From: Aureisphaera sp963669405
GTDB lineage: Bacteria > Bacteroidota > Bacteroidia > Flavobacteriales > Flavobacteriaceae
Reading direction: 5' to 3'
NCBI GenBank assembly: GCA_963669405.2
Contig: CAXXHF010000002.1
Coordinates: 744,001 to 808,000 of the forward strand
Length of the DNA stretch: 64,000 nt
The notes under the pieces: model-generated
Databases searched by the model: none
Told to the model about the DNA's origin: nothing
What the model saw: the letters and a program-made list of their open reading frames with translations, nothing else
Part shown: in pieces, positions 24,919-32,305 of the stretch
Layout of the letters: each line of letters starts with the position of its first letter
Numbering within the stretch: the first letter of the stretch is position 1
Translations under genes and position numbers: made by a program

Positions 24919-26871
24919 ATGGCCGAAGATAATAATAAACCTGAAGCTAAAAAACCTAAATTCAATGCCTGGTGGATCTACATAGGCATTTTCGCCCTAT
25001 TTGTGGGAATCCAGTTTTTTGGCGGAGGTAATTTGACCCAACCCAAAGAGACTACCCAAAGGGAGTTTGAAGAATACCTAAAAGCTGGTGATGTAGATAA
25101 AATTGAAATTATCAATAAAAACAGAGCTCAGGTATACCTTACTGGTGAAGCCAGACAGAAAGAAGTGCACAAACCTAAGTCTGGCAATTCCTTGTTTAGT
25201 CCAGGCGCAAATGATCCTGTGTATGAATTTGAGTTTGGGGACCTTCAAAACTTTGAAAATAATTTTTACAAAATAAAGAACGATAACAACCTTGCTACAG
25301 ATATTACCTGGGAGACCAATTCTAATGTCTGGGGAGAGTTGTTACTTACCTTGCTTCCTTTTGTTGTCATTATTGGTATTTGGATTTTTATCATGCGCCG
25401 TATGTCTGCCGGAGGTGGAGGTGGTGCCGGAGGTCAGATTTTCAATATAGGGAAATCTAAAGCCAAACTTTTTGATGAGAAGACCGATGTAAAGACTTCA
25501 TTTAAAGATGTTGCCGGTTTGGAAGGTGCCAAAGAAGAAGTACAAGAGATTGTAGATTTCTTAAAAAACCCAACAAAGTATACTTCATTGGGAGGGAAAA
25601 TTCCAAAAGGAGCCCTCTTGGTAGGTCCTCCAGGAACTGGTAAAACTCTTTTGGCCAAAGCAGTGGCTGGAGAAGCTAAAGTACCTTTCTTCTCTTTATC
25701 TGGTTCAGACTTTGTAGAGATGTTTGTAGGAGTGGGAGCTTCTCGAGTGCGTGACTTGTTTAAACAAGCCAAAGAAAAATCCCCTTCCATTATCTTTATA
25801 GATGAAATTGACGCTATTGGTCGTGCACGTGGAAAGAATAATTTTTCTGGATCTAACGATGAGCGTGAAAACACTTTGAATCAGTTATTGACTGAAATGG
25901 ACGGTTTTGGAACTAATACCAATGTCATTGTAGTAGCTGCTACCAACCGTGCAGATATTTTAGATAAAGCATTAATGCGTGCCGGAAGGTTTGACCGTCA
26001 GATTTATGTAGACCTTCCTGATGTTCGGGAACGTAAGGAAATCTTCGAGGTACATTTACGCCCTTTAAAAAAGGATGATTCCTTAGATACTGACTTCCTT
26101 GCCAAACAAACCCCTGGATTTTCTGGTGCAGATATAGCTAATGTATGTAACGAAGCCGCACTAATTGCTGCCCGTAATGATAAGAAAGCTGTTGGAAAAC
26201 AAGATTTCTTGGATGCTGTAGACCGAATTGTTGGTGGACTGGAAAAGAAAAACAAGATCATTACACCTGGAGAGAAAAAGGCCATTGCTTTTCATGAGGC
26301 AGGTCATGCTACCGTGAGCTGGATGTTGGAGCATGCTGCACCTTTAGTAAAAGTTACCATTGTTCCTCGTGGACAATCCTTAGGAGCTGCATGGTATTTG
26401 CCTGAAGAACGCCTCATTGTACGTCCAGAACAAATGTTGGACGAAATGTGTGCCACTATGGGAGGACGTGCTGCCGAAAAAGTAATTTTCGACAAAATAT
26501 CGACAGGAGCCTTGAGCGATTTGGAAAAAGTAACCAAACAAGCCCGAGCCATGGTAACCATTTACGGATTGAATGATAAAATAGGAAATCTTACCTATTA
26601 TGATTCTTCGGGACAAACGGATTATAATTTCAGTAAACCCTATAGTGAAAAAACAGCTGAGATGATTGATAAGGAAATCTCAAACATCATTGAAGCTCAG
26701 TATCAAAGAGCTATCGATTTGCTTATGAATCACAAGGATAAACTTACTGAATTGGCCAATGAGCTTCTTGAAAAAGAAGTAATATTTAAGGAAAGTTTGG
26801 AGCGTATTTTTGGAAAGCGTCCTTTTGACAAGGAAGAAGAGACTCCTGAACCAAAAATTGCAACACCGTAA
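24919..26871 (+). CDS. ftsH: ATP-dependent zinc metalloprotease FtsH
   Basis: 650 aa. Two membrane helices (about 16-34 and 137-157) flank the periplasmic domain; the Gly-rich linker GGGGGAGGQ follows. The AAA module has Walker A GPPGTGKT (about 236-243), Walker B IIFIDEIDAIG, and SRH region. The protease has HEAGH (about 458-462) and a distal Asp in LSDLEKVT. Forms membrane hexamers that degrade damaged or short-lived membrane and cytosolic proteins; in many bacteria it also controls lipid A synthesis. It sits 16 nt after rsfS and 113 nt before the LUD gene, which has its own promoter box. Confidence 0.96.
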   Translation: MAEDNNKPEAKKPKFNAWWIYIGIFALFVGIQFFGGGNLTQPKETTQREFEEYLKAGDVDKIEIINKNRAQVYLTGEARQKEVHKPKSGNSLFSPGANDPVYEFEFGDLQNFENNFYKIKNDNNLATDITWETNSNVWGELLLTLLPFVVIIGIWIFIMRRMSAGGGGGAGGQIFNIGKSKAKLFDEKTDVKTSFKDVAGLEGAKEEVQEIVDFLKNPTKYTSLGGKIPKGALLVGPPGTGKTLLAKAVAGEAKVPFFSLSGSDFVEMFVGVGASRVRDLFKQAKEKSPSIIFIDEIDAIGRARGKNNFSGSNDERENTLNQLLTEMDGFGTNTNVIVVAATNRADILDKALMRAGRFDRQIYVDLPDVRERKEIFEVHLRPLKKDDSLDTDFLAKQTPGFSGADIANVCNEAALIAARNDKKAVGKQDFLDAVDRIVGGLEKKNKIITPGEKKAIAFHEAGHATVSWMLEHAAPLVKVTIVPRGQSLGAAWYLPEERLIVRPEQMLDEMCATMGGRAAEKVIFDKISTGALSDLEKVTKQARAMVTIYGLNDKIGNLTYYDSSGQTDYNFSKPYSEKTAEMIDKEISNIIEAQYQRAIDLLMNHKDKLTELANELLEKEVIFKESLERIFGKRPFDKEEETPEPKIATP

Positions 26872-26939
26872 ACCATCAATTTTAACTTTTGAAGTAGGAA
26901 TGTTTGATTTTTTCTTACAAGACTTCCCTTCTTATTTTA

Positions 26940-26947
26940 TATATTTG
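26940..26947 (+). promoter_or_regulatory. TAnnTTTG promoter box before the LUD gene
   Basis: TATATTTG lies in the 113-nt gap after ftsH, 37 nt before the LUD ATG, and may drive LUD-cdsA-psd-ACBP separately from ftsH. Confidence 0.45.
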
Positions 26948-26984
26948 ATGATTAACGTATAAGAAACTCCTCAATTAGGCCTTT

Positions 26985-27587
26985 ATGAGTCTGTTTAAAA
27001 GACTTTTAAAATCGAATGCTAAGTCAGAACAAAAAGTAAAAAGCGCTGACCGTAGCAAGTATTTCCCTGAAGAGAAACTACCTGTAGATGAAAAGTTTAC
27101 CTACAACTTCAATAAAAATGGAGGTAAATTCTTATACTGTGAAAATTGGCAGGAAATTTCTGAGTCTTTCGATAATATCCTCTTGGAAAATGATTGGTAT
27201 GAAAAGGATGTGTTTTGCATCAATGAGCAACTTTCCTCAAAATTTGAAGGGTATAACCTCAACTTTGGAAAAAGCTCACAAGCTGCTTTTTTCTTATCCA
27301 ACTGTGAATCCTTAGTCGCAAATAACGGCTCCATTTTACTTTCTTCCAACCAGATCAAAGAAAAGAAATTACACGAACTGCCTTCCAACTTCATCATTTT
27401 TGCAACCACCAGCCAATTGGTAGAAAATATAAGTGAAGGATTACGCATTATCAAAAACCAAAGTCGTAAGAACATTCCCAGTAATATTACAACCATCCAA
27501 GACTTTGAAAGCAACAAGGAAAAAGACTTCATGAGTTATGGAAGTAGTACAAAAAACCTATATTTGCTGCTACTTGAAGACCTATAA
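26985..27587 (+). CDS. LUD-domain protein (LutC/YkgG family)
   Basis: 200 aa. The C-terminal two thirds follow the LUD pattern: FFLSNCESLVANNGSILLSS (about 100-119), LPSNFIIFATTSQLV, and an ending SYGSSTKNLYLLLLEDL in place of the usual GP-x-S/T-D loop. LUD proteins take part in lactate utilisation (LutC), but this one stands alone without lutA/lutB and lies between ftsH and cdsA, so lactate use should not be assumed. Only 3 nt separate it from cdsA. Confidence 0.8.
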   Translation: MSLFKRLLKSNAKSEQKVKSADRSKYFPEEKLPVDEKFTYNFNKNGGKFLYCENWQEISESFDNILLENDWYEKDVFCINEQLSSKFEGYNLNFGKSSQAAFFLSNCESLVANNGSILLSSNQIKEKKLHELPSNFIIFATTSQLVENISEGLRIIKNQSRKNIPSNITTIQDFESNKEKDFMSYGSSTKNLYLLLLEDL

Positions 27588-27590
27588 TTT

Positions 27591-28412
27591 ATGAAGGAAC
27601 TCATCGTTCGCAGCATCTCGGGATTGCTCTATATCTCAATCATATTGTTTTCCATGTTTGCTTCACGAGAGTGGTTTCTTGTCCTGTTTTTCTTATTAGG
27701 TGCTATTACCATTTACGAATTCCAAAAACTAGTTCATCTCAAAAGCTACGTTTCTTTTATTATCCTAGGAGCATTATTATATGTTTTAAGTTATATGGTT
27801 TGGGATGAAAATGCCATTTACCTTTACGTCATTTTAGGGATTTTTGTTAACCTGTTCCTACTTAAGGATCTATTGGTTGTGAGTAAGATTCCTATGTTTG
27901 AAAAGAAAAAATACATTGCAATTATCTTTTACATCATTAGCGGTTTTGTTTTTCTTACCCTTATCCCCTATCATAATGGAACTTATCAGGTATGGCTCAT
28001 CATAGGGGTTTTTATCCTAATTTGGGCTAATGATAGTTTTGCCTATTTAATAGGAAAAAACTTTGGGAAGCGAAAACTCTTAGAACGCATCTCTCCAAAA
28101 AAGACAGTTGAGGGGTTTATAGGTGGTTTCGTTGGTACGTTTTTAGCAGGATTTCTTATCTTTAACTACACTCACTTGCTCAGTTTGGGCACATGGTTCT
28201 CACTAGCCATTATTGTCTCGGTGTTGGGCACTTTTGGAGATCTTATACAATCCAAATTTAAACGACAAGCAGGTGTTAAAGACAGTGGGTCGCTTATGCC
28301 GGGCCATGGGGGTATCTACGACCGATTGGACAGTATTGTTTTTGTAAGTCCCTTTATTTATGCATTTTTAGAAATAATAGATTATGTTTTCATAAGGAAG
28401 GAAATAAAATAA
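27591..28412 (+). CDS. cdsA: phosphatidate cytidylyltransferase
   Basis: 273 aa with seven to eight membrane helices and the CTP-transf_1 signature near the C-terminus (KRQAGVKDSGSLMPGHGG, about 220-238, then DRLDS). It makes CDP-diacylglycerol from phosphatidate and CTP. The tail DYVFIRKEIK is probably not native: removing one T from the run at 28387-28390 would end the protein at DYVS and at the same time restore a canonical psd start (see psd). It lies in the LUD-cdsA-psd-ACBP run. Confidence 0.94.
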   Translation: MKELIVRSISGLLYISIILFSMFASREWFLVLFFLLGAITIYEFQKLVHLKSYVSFIILGALLYVLSYMVWDENAIYLYVILGIFVNLFLLKDLLVVSKIPMFEKKKYIAIIFYIISGFVFLTLIPYHNGTYQVWLIIGVFILIWANDSFAYLIGKNFGKRKLLERISPKKTVEGFIGGFVGTFLAGFLIFNYTHLLSLGTWFSLAIIVSVLGTFGDLIQSKFKRQAGVKDSGSLMPGHGGIYDRLDSIVFVSPFIYAFLEIIDYVFIRKEIK

Positions 28413-29035
28413 TCATCATCACTTTTTTCCTAGTCATAGGTGGTTCCTTGGCAATAAACCAGTTTGTGACTTTAGAATGGCTAAGAATACTCTTGCTATT
28501 AACACTTATTGTATTGTTGGTTTTGGTTTTACAGTTCTTTCGGAACCCAAAACGAAACTTTACCCCTAACGCAAGTCAAGTACTTTCTCCGGTAGACGGA
28601 AAAGTTGTAGTGATAGAAGAGGTTTTTGAAAAGGAATACTTTAAAGACAAACGCCTTCAGATTTCCGTTTTTATGAACCCTTTAAATGTGCATGTCACTA
28701 GGTTCCCTGTTGGTGGTAATGTTACCTTCAGCAAATACCATCCTGGAAAGTACCTTGTGGCCTGGCATCCCAAAGCCAGTGAAGAAAATGAACGCACTAC
28801 AGTGGTGGTTAAGAGTGAAGAGTTTGGCGAGGTGATGCACCGACAGATAGCTGGGGCTTTAGCCAAAAGGATTGTCAACTATGCAGAAGAAGGTCAGGCC
28901 GTAGGCCAAACCAATGACAGTGGTTTCATAAAGTTTGGCTCTCGAGTTGATGTCTTCTTGCCACTGGATGCCAAAGTAAGTGTTTCACTAAATGAAAAAG
29001 TAAAAGGGGGACTTAGTATCCTCGCAACCAATTAG
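28384..29035 (+). CDS. psd: phosphatidylserine decarboxylase, start disrupted by one extra base
   Basis: The short (Bacteroidota/archaeal) Psd form: FRNPKR, LSPVDGKVVVIEE, MNPLNVHVTRFPVGG and the autocleavage region GFIKFGSRVDVFLP with the Gly-Ser bond that yields the pyruvoyl Ser. In frame, the only usual start is the TTG at 28448, giving 195 aa that lack the first half of the N-terminal membrane region. Upstream the same frame encodes FHKEGNKIIIITFF, matching the family start MFHKEG, and the ATG at 28384 would supply the Met if the T-run after it had three rather than four T. So a +1 insertion (or sequence error) separates start from body. Makes phosphatidylethanolamine at the membrane. Confidence 0.85.
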
Positions 29036-29038
29036 CGC

Positions 29039-29305
29039 ATGACGCCTGAAGAATTGGATATCGCATTTACCAATGCTGTGAAAAGCATTAACAATCATAC
29101 GGACCCGTTTCCTGCAGATGTCCTATTAAAATTGTATGCCTACTATAAGCACGCTACCAACGACCAATCTTCCCCTGGCAGTAGCAATCCACTTATTAAT
29201 GCCTTTAAAATTAACGCATTGTTCCAATCCCAAGGGCTTAGCCAAGATGAAGCGAAACGTCTTTATATAGAAGCGGTGAATCAATACTTTCTGTATAGAA
29301 AATAA
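29039..29305 (+). CDS. acyl-CoA-binding protein
   Basis: 88 aa, a single ACBP domain. The helix 1 segment ELDIAFTNAVKSI, KLYAYYKHAT (about 36-45, with the ligand-binding Tyr and Lys) and LSQDEAKRLYIEAVNQY (about 67-83) follow the four-helix ACBP pattern. It binds long-chain acyl-CoA esters. It starts 3 nt after psd, so a role in feeding acyl chains to phospholipid synthesis is plausible but inferred. Confidence 0.9.
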   Translation: MTPEELDIAFTNAVKSINNHTDPFPADVLLKLYAYYKHATNDQSSPGSSNPLINAFKINALFQSQGLSQDEAKRLYIEAVNQYFLYRK

Positions 29306-29370
29306 TAGCTAAATTTCCTGTACCAAAAATTCAACTACTTAGTCATTAAAAAAATGACGGGGTGTTTTTA

Positions 29371-29378
29371 TATATTTG
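29371..29378 (+). promoter_or_regulatory. TAnnTTTG promoter box for the bestrophin-like gene
   Basis: TATATTTG ends 4 nt before the ATG at 29383, predicting a leaderless mRNA. Confidence 0.5.
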
Positions 29379-29382
29379 AGGT

Positions 29383-30438
29383 ATGCACATTAAAAAAACT
29401 TACACCACCCTTGAAATGGCATGGTGGACGCGTTTCGAAACTTTACTGTTTTTTTTAATTATTGTTCTATGGGTTGCCGCCTACTACTTTTTTGATTTAG
29501 CCTGGCTAAAAATACCTTGGACCCCATTGGCATTAATTGGTACCGCTGTCGCCTTTGTTATTGGTTTTCAAAACAATGCATCCTATGGAAGAATTTGGGA
29601 AGCACGGAAAATCTGGGGAGGTATCGTAAATACTTCCAGAACCTTTGGAATGTTTGTACAAGACATGATTACCAACGAATATGCACAAACACCTGTTGAA
29701 GATACCGTATTGCGTAAAGAGATTAAAACTCTTACTTATCGCCATATTGCTTGGATGACGGCATTACGCTACTCTATGCGAGCATCCAAACCTTGGGAAA
29801 CCACCGTTAACCACAAGACCAATCAAGAATGGAATGTGCGCCCTCCAGAACACGATTCAACATTAGAAGAAAATATAAAATCATATATCTCTGATAATGA
29901 TTATGAATACATTATGAGCAAAGGCAATAAACAAACAGCACTTCTATACTTGCAATCCCACCATTTAAGACAACTTAAAGAGCAAGGAGTGATTTGGGAG
30001 TTTTCATTTTTGGAATTGGAAGGTGTACTAGAGGAGCTTTTTACCTTACAGGGAAAAAGTGAACGCATTAAAAACTTTCCTTACCCAAGGCATTTTGCAA
30101 CGCTCAATCACTTTTTCATGTGGATCTTCGTGTTGTTACTTCCATTAGCTTTGGTACCTCAGTTTGCCGAAATTGGAAATGGTCTCATAGATAGTAGCCC
30201 CATCATCGGTAAAATATTTGTTTGGCTTGCCATCCCTTTTTACATAATCGTTGCTTGGGTTTTTCATACGATGGAGCGTATAGGAAGAACAGGAGAAAAC
30301 CCTTTTGAAGGTACCGCTAATGATGTTCCTATATCTACTATTGCCAGAGGGATTGAAATTGACTTGAGACAGAATCTTGGAGAATCCAGTGATGACATTC
30401 CAGATCAATTTCCTATAAAACACCATACTCAATTTTAA
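29383..30438 (+). CDS. bestrophin-family membrane channel
   Basis: 351 aa. The N-terminal membrane pair (about 20-60) is followed by VAFVIGFQNNASYGRIWEARK (split here; about 57-77), the conserved region of bestrophins and the YneE/UPF0187 group, then a long cytosolic part and the second membrane pair around FFMWIFVLLLPLALVPQF (about 243-260) and the ENPFEG motif (about 305-310). Bestrophins form pentameric anion (sometimes cation) channels. Monocistronic: own promoter box and an AT-rich hairpin right after the stop. Confidence 0.88.
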   Translation: MHIKKTYTTLEMAWWTRFETLLFFLIIVLWVAAYYFFDLAWLKIPWTPLALIGTAVAFVIGFQNNASYGRIWEARKIWGGIVNTSRTFGMFVQDMITNEYAQTPVEDTVLRKEIKTLTYRHIAWMTALRYSMRASKPWETTVNHKTNQEWNVRPPEHDSTLEENIKSYISDNDYEYIMSKGNKQTALLYLQSHHLRQLKEQGVIWEFSFLELEGVLEELFTLQGKSERIKNFPYPRHFATLNHFFMWIFVLLLPLALVPQFAEIGNGLIDSSPIIGKIFVWLAIPFYIIVAWVFHTMERIGRTGENPFEGTANDVPISTIARGIEIDLRQNLGESSDDIPDQFPIKHHTQF

Positions 30439-30454
30439 AAATCTTTAGATTTTT
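30437..30454 (+). terminator. AT-rich hairpin after the bestrophin-like gene
   Basis: AAAAATC/GATTTTT with a four-base centre directly overlaps the stop region. It is a weak terminator candidate because the stem is AT-rich. Confidence 0.4.
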
Positions 30455-30495
30455 GACAAACCATAAAATACTGATTATAAGACAGATAAATTCTT

Positions 30496-30508
30496 GTTTC
30501 TCAGAAAC
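30496..30508. promoter_or_regulatory. palindrome GTTTCT-c-AGAAAC upstream of the TPR lipoprotein gene
   Basis: A perfect 6-bp inverted repeat with one central base. It lies just upstream of TATCTTTA (30513-30520), a one-mismatch -7 box, and so could be an operator. Confidence 0.4.
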
Positions 30509-30532
30509 TTCTTATCTTTATTGAAACGAAAT

Positions 30533-30547
30533 AGCTAAAATTTAGCT
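30533..30547. promoter_or_regulatory. palindrome AGCTAAA-a-TTTAGCT in the TPR lipoprotein leader
   Basis: A perfect 7-bp inverted repeat with a single central base, 36 nt before the ATG. It is too tight to fold well as RNA, so a protein-binding site is more likely than a hairpin. Confidence 0.4.
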
Positions 30548-30582
30548 TACAAGTTAATTTCCAACAGTTCAAAGCCAACGAT

Positions 30583-32301
30583 ATGAAGATTCAACACTTT
30601 ATCCCCATTATTATAGTTTTTCTATTGGTAGGGTGTAAACGCAAAGAGCCCAAAAATATTGATATCGCCAACCGAACCCCTATAGGCTGTGCTCCTGTTA
30701 TGTCTGATAAGGATTGGTATAAAATAGACAATAAAGCGCCTATCATTGATGGCCTTGACGTACTAGACTTTCCTATAACCACTACCGATAGTTTGGTTCA
30801 AAAGTATTTTAACCAAGGATTAATACTTGCCTATGGTTTTAATCATGCGGAGGCAGCCCGTTCTTTCTATTACGCCACAAAACTGGACCCTAACTGTGCA
30901 ATGGCCTATTGGGGTTTTGCCTACGTATTGGGCCCCAATTACAATGCTGGGATGGAAAGTGACAACTATTTGAGAGCCTATAAAGCCATTCAAAAGGCAA
31001 TTGAATTATCCGAAAATGCTACTCCTAAAGAACAAATGTTGATAGCGGCTCTTTCAAAACGATATGTAAAAGAGCCCATAGATGATAGAATCGCTTTAGA
31101 TGAAGCCTATTCCAATGCATTAAAAGAAGTTTTCGAAACTTATCCAGAAGATATTGAAATTGGGTGTCTTTATGTGGAATCTTTAATGAATTTACACCCT
31201 TGGGACTTATGGGACAAAGAAGGCAAACCAAAAACTTGGACGCCTAAAATTTTATCAACTTTCGACCAATTATTTTCCATAGATTCATTGCATCCCGGTA
31301 CCCACCATTTTTACATACATACCGTGGAAGCTTCTGCAAATCCAGAAAGAGGATTGCGTAGCGCTCAATTGTACGATGAAGATCTTGTACCAGGAGCAGG
31401 CCATCTAGTGCATATGCCAGCACATATTTATATTAGAACTGGTGACTATCACAAAGGAACTCTGTCCAATATGCGATCTATAGAAGTTGACAGCTCTTAC
31501 CTTACTACCTGTCATGCTCAGGGAACGTATCCTTTAACCCTATACCCACACAATTACCATTTCATGGCAGCTACTGCCACACTGGAAGGAAATAGCAAAC
31601 TGGGTATTTTGGCTGCCAATAAAGTGGCTGAAAATGCTAATAAAGAACTGATGAAAATGGACGGGTGGGGAACCATACAGCATTACTATACCATACCTTA
31701 CTATGTGAATGTGAAGTTTGGAAAATGGGAAGAAATCCTTAAAATGGACAACGAAGGAGTTTCCTTAAAATACCCAAATGCCATGAGGCATTATGCCAGG
31801 GGCTTTGCCTTTATTGGGTTGAATGATATTGATAATGCAAAGAAAGAACTGGTAGCATTGCAAAATTTTTCCGAAGACAAAAACTTGGAGTCAGTAACAA
31901 TTTGGGATTTCAATAATGTACATCAGTTATTGCAGATAGCAACTAGAGTATTGCAAGGAGAAATATTAGCAAGCGAAGGTAATTATAACGAGAGCATTAA
32001 ACTCCTAAAAGAAGCTGTAGAATTAGAAGATGCCTTGGTCTATCAAGAACCGCCAGATTGGTTTTTCTCTGTGAGGCACAACCTGGGTGCCATTCAGTTA
32101 GAAGCCGAAAAATATGAGGAAGCTATTCGTACCTTCGAAGAAGACTTAAGTACCTATCCAAAAAATGGATGGGCCTTACATGGGTTAAAACAGGCCTATT
32201 CTAAATTAAATGAAGCGGATAAGTTAAACGAAATTACAGAAAGATTAGATGTCATTTGGGCAACAGCAGACGTAGAACTTTCCAGTTCCAGAATTAAATA
32301 A
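30583..32301 (+). CDS. TPR-repeat lipoprotein
   Basis: 572 aa with a lipoprotein signal (FLLVGC, Cys19). TPR-like helices are seen near residues 85-130 (AARSFYYATKLDPNCAMAYWGFA split), 385-430, and a clear TPR pair at about 480-550 (NYNESIKLLKEAVELE, YEEAIRTFEEDLSTYPKNGWALHGL). The middle carries HPGTHHFYIHTVEAS and HMPAHIYIRTGDYHKG, a conserved His-rich region of unknown role. Probably periplasmic and involved in binding rather than catalysis. It ends 4 nt from the convergent valS stop with no terminator between. Confidence 0.8.
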   Translation: MKIQHFIPIIIVFLLVGCKRKEPKNIDIANRTPIGCAPVMSDKDWYKIDNKAPIIDGLDVLDFPITTTDSLVQKYFNQGLILAYGFNHAEAARSFYYATKLDPNCAMAYWGFAYVLGPNYNAGMESDNYLRAYKAIQKAIELSENATPKEQMLIAALSKRYVKEPIDDRIALDEAYSNALKEVFETYPEDIEIGCLYVESLMNLHPWDLWDKEGKPKTWTPKILSTFDQLFSIDSLHPGTHHFYIHTVEASANPERGLRSAQLYDEDLVPGAGHLVHMPAHIYIRTGDYHKGTLSNMRSIEVDSSYLTTCHAQGTYPLTLYPHNYHFMAATATLEGNSKLGILAANKVAENANKELMKMDGWGTIQHYYTIPYYVNVKFGKWEEILKMDNEGVSLKYPNAMRHYARGFAFIGLNDIDNAKKELVALQNFSEDKNLESVTIWDFNNVHQLLQIATRVLQGEILASEGNYNESIKLLKEAVELEDALVYQEPPDWFFSVRHNLGAIQLEAEKYEEAIRTFEEDLSTYPKNGWALHGLKQAYSKLNEADKLNEITERLDVIWATADVELSSSRIK

Positions 32302-32305
32302 CGTC

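Noticed and set aside
26985..27587. Lactate-utilisation operon
   Set aside because: Only the LUD protein is present; no lutA or lutB partner, and the neighbours are phospholipid genes.
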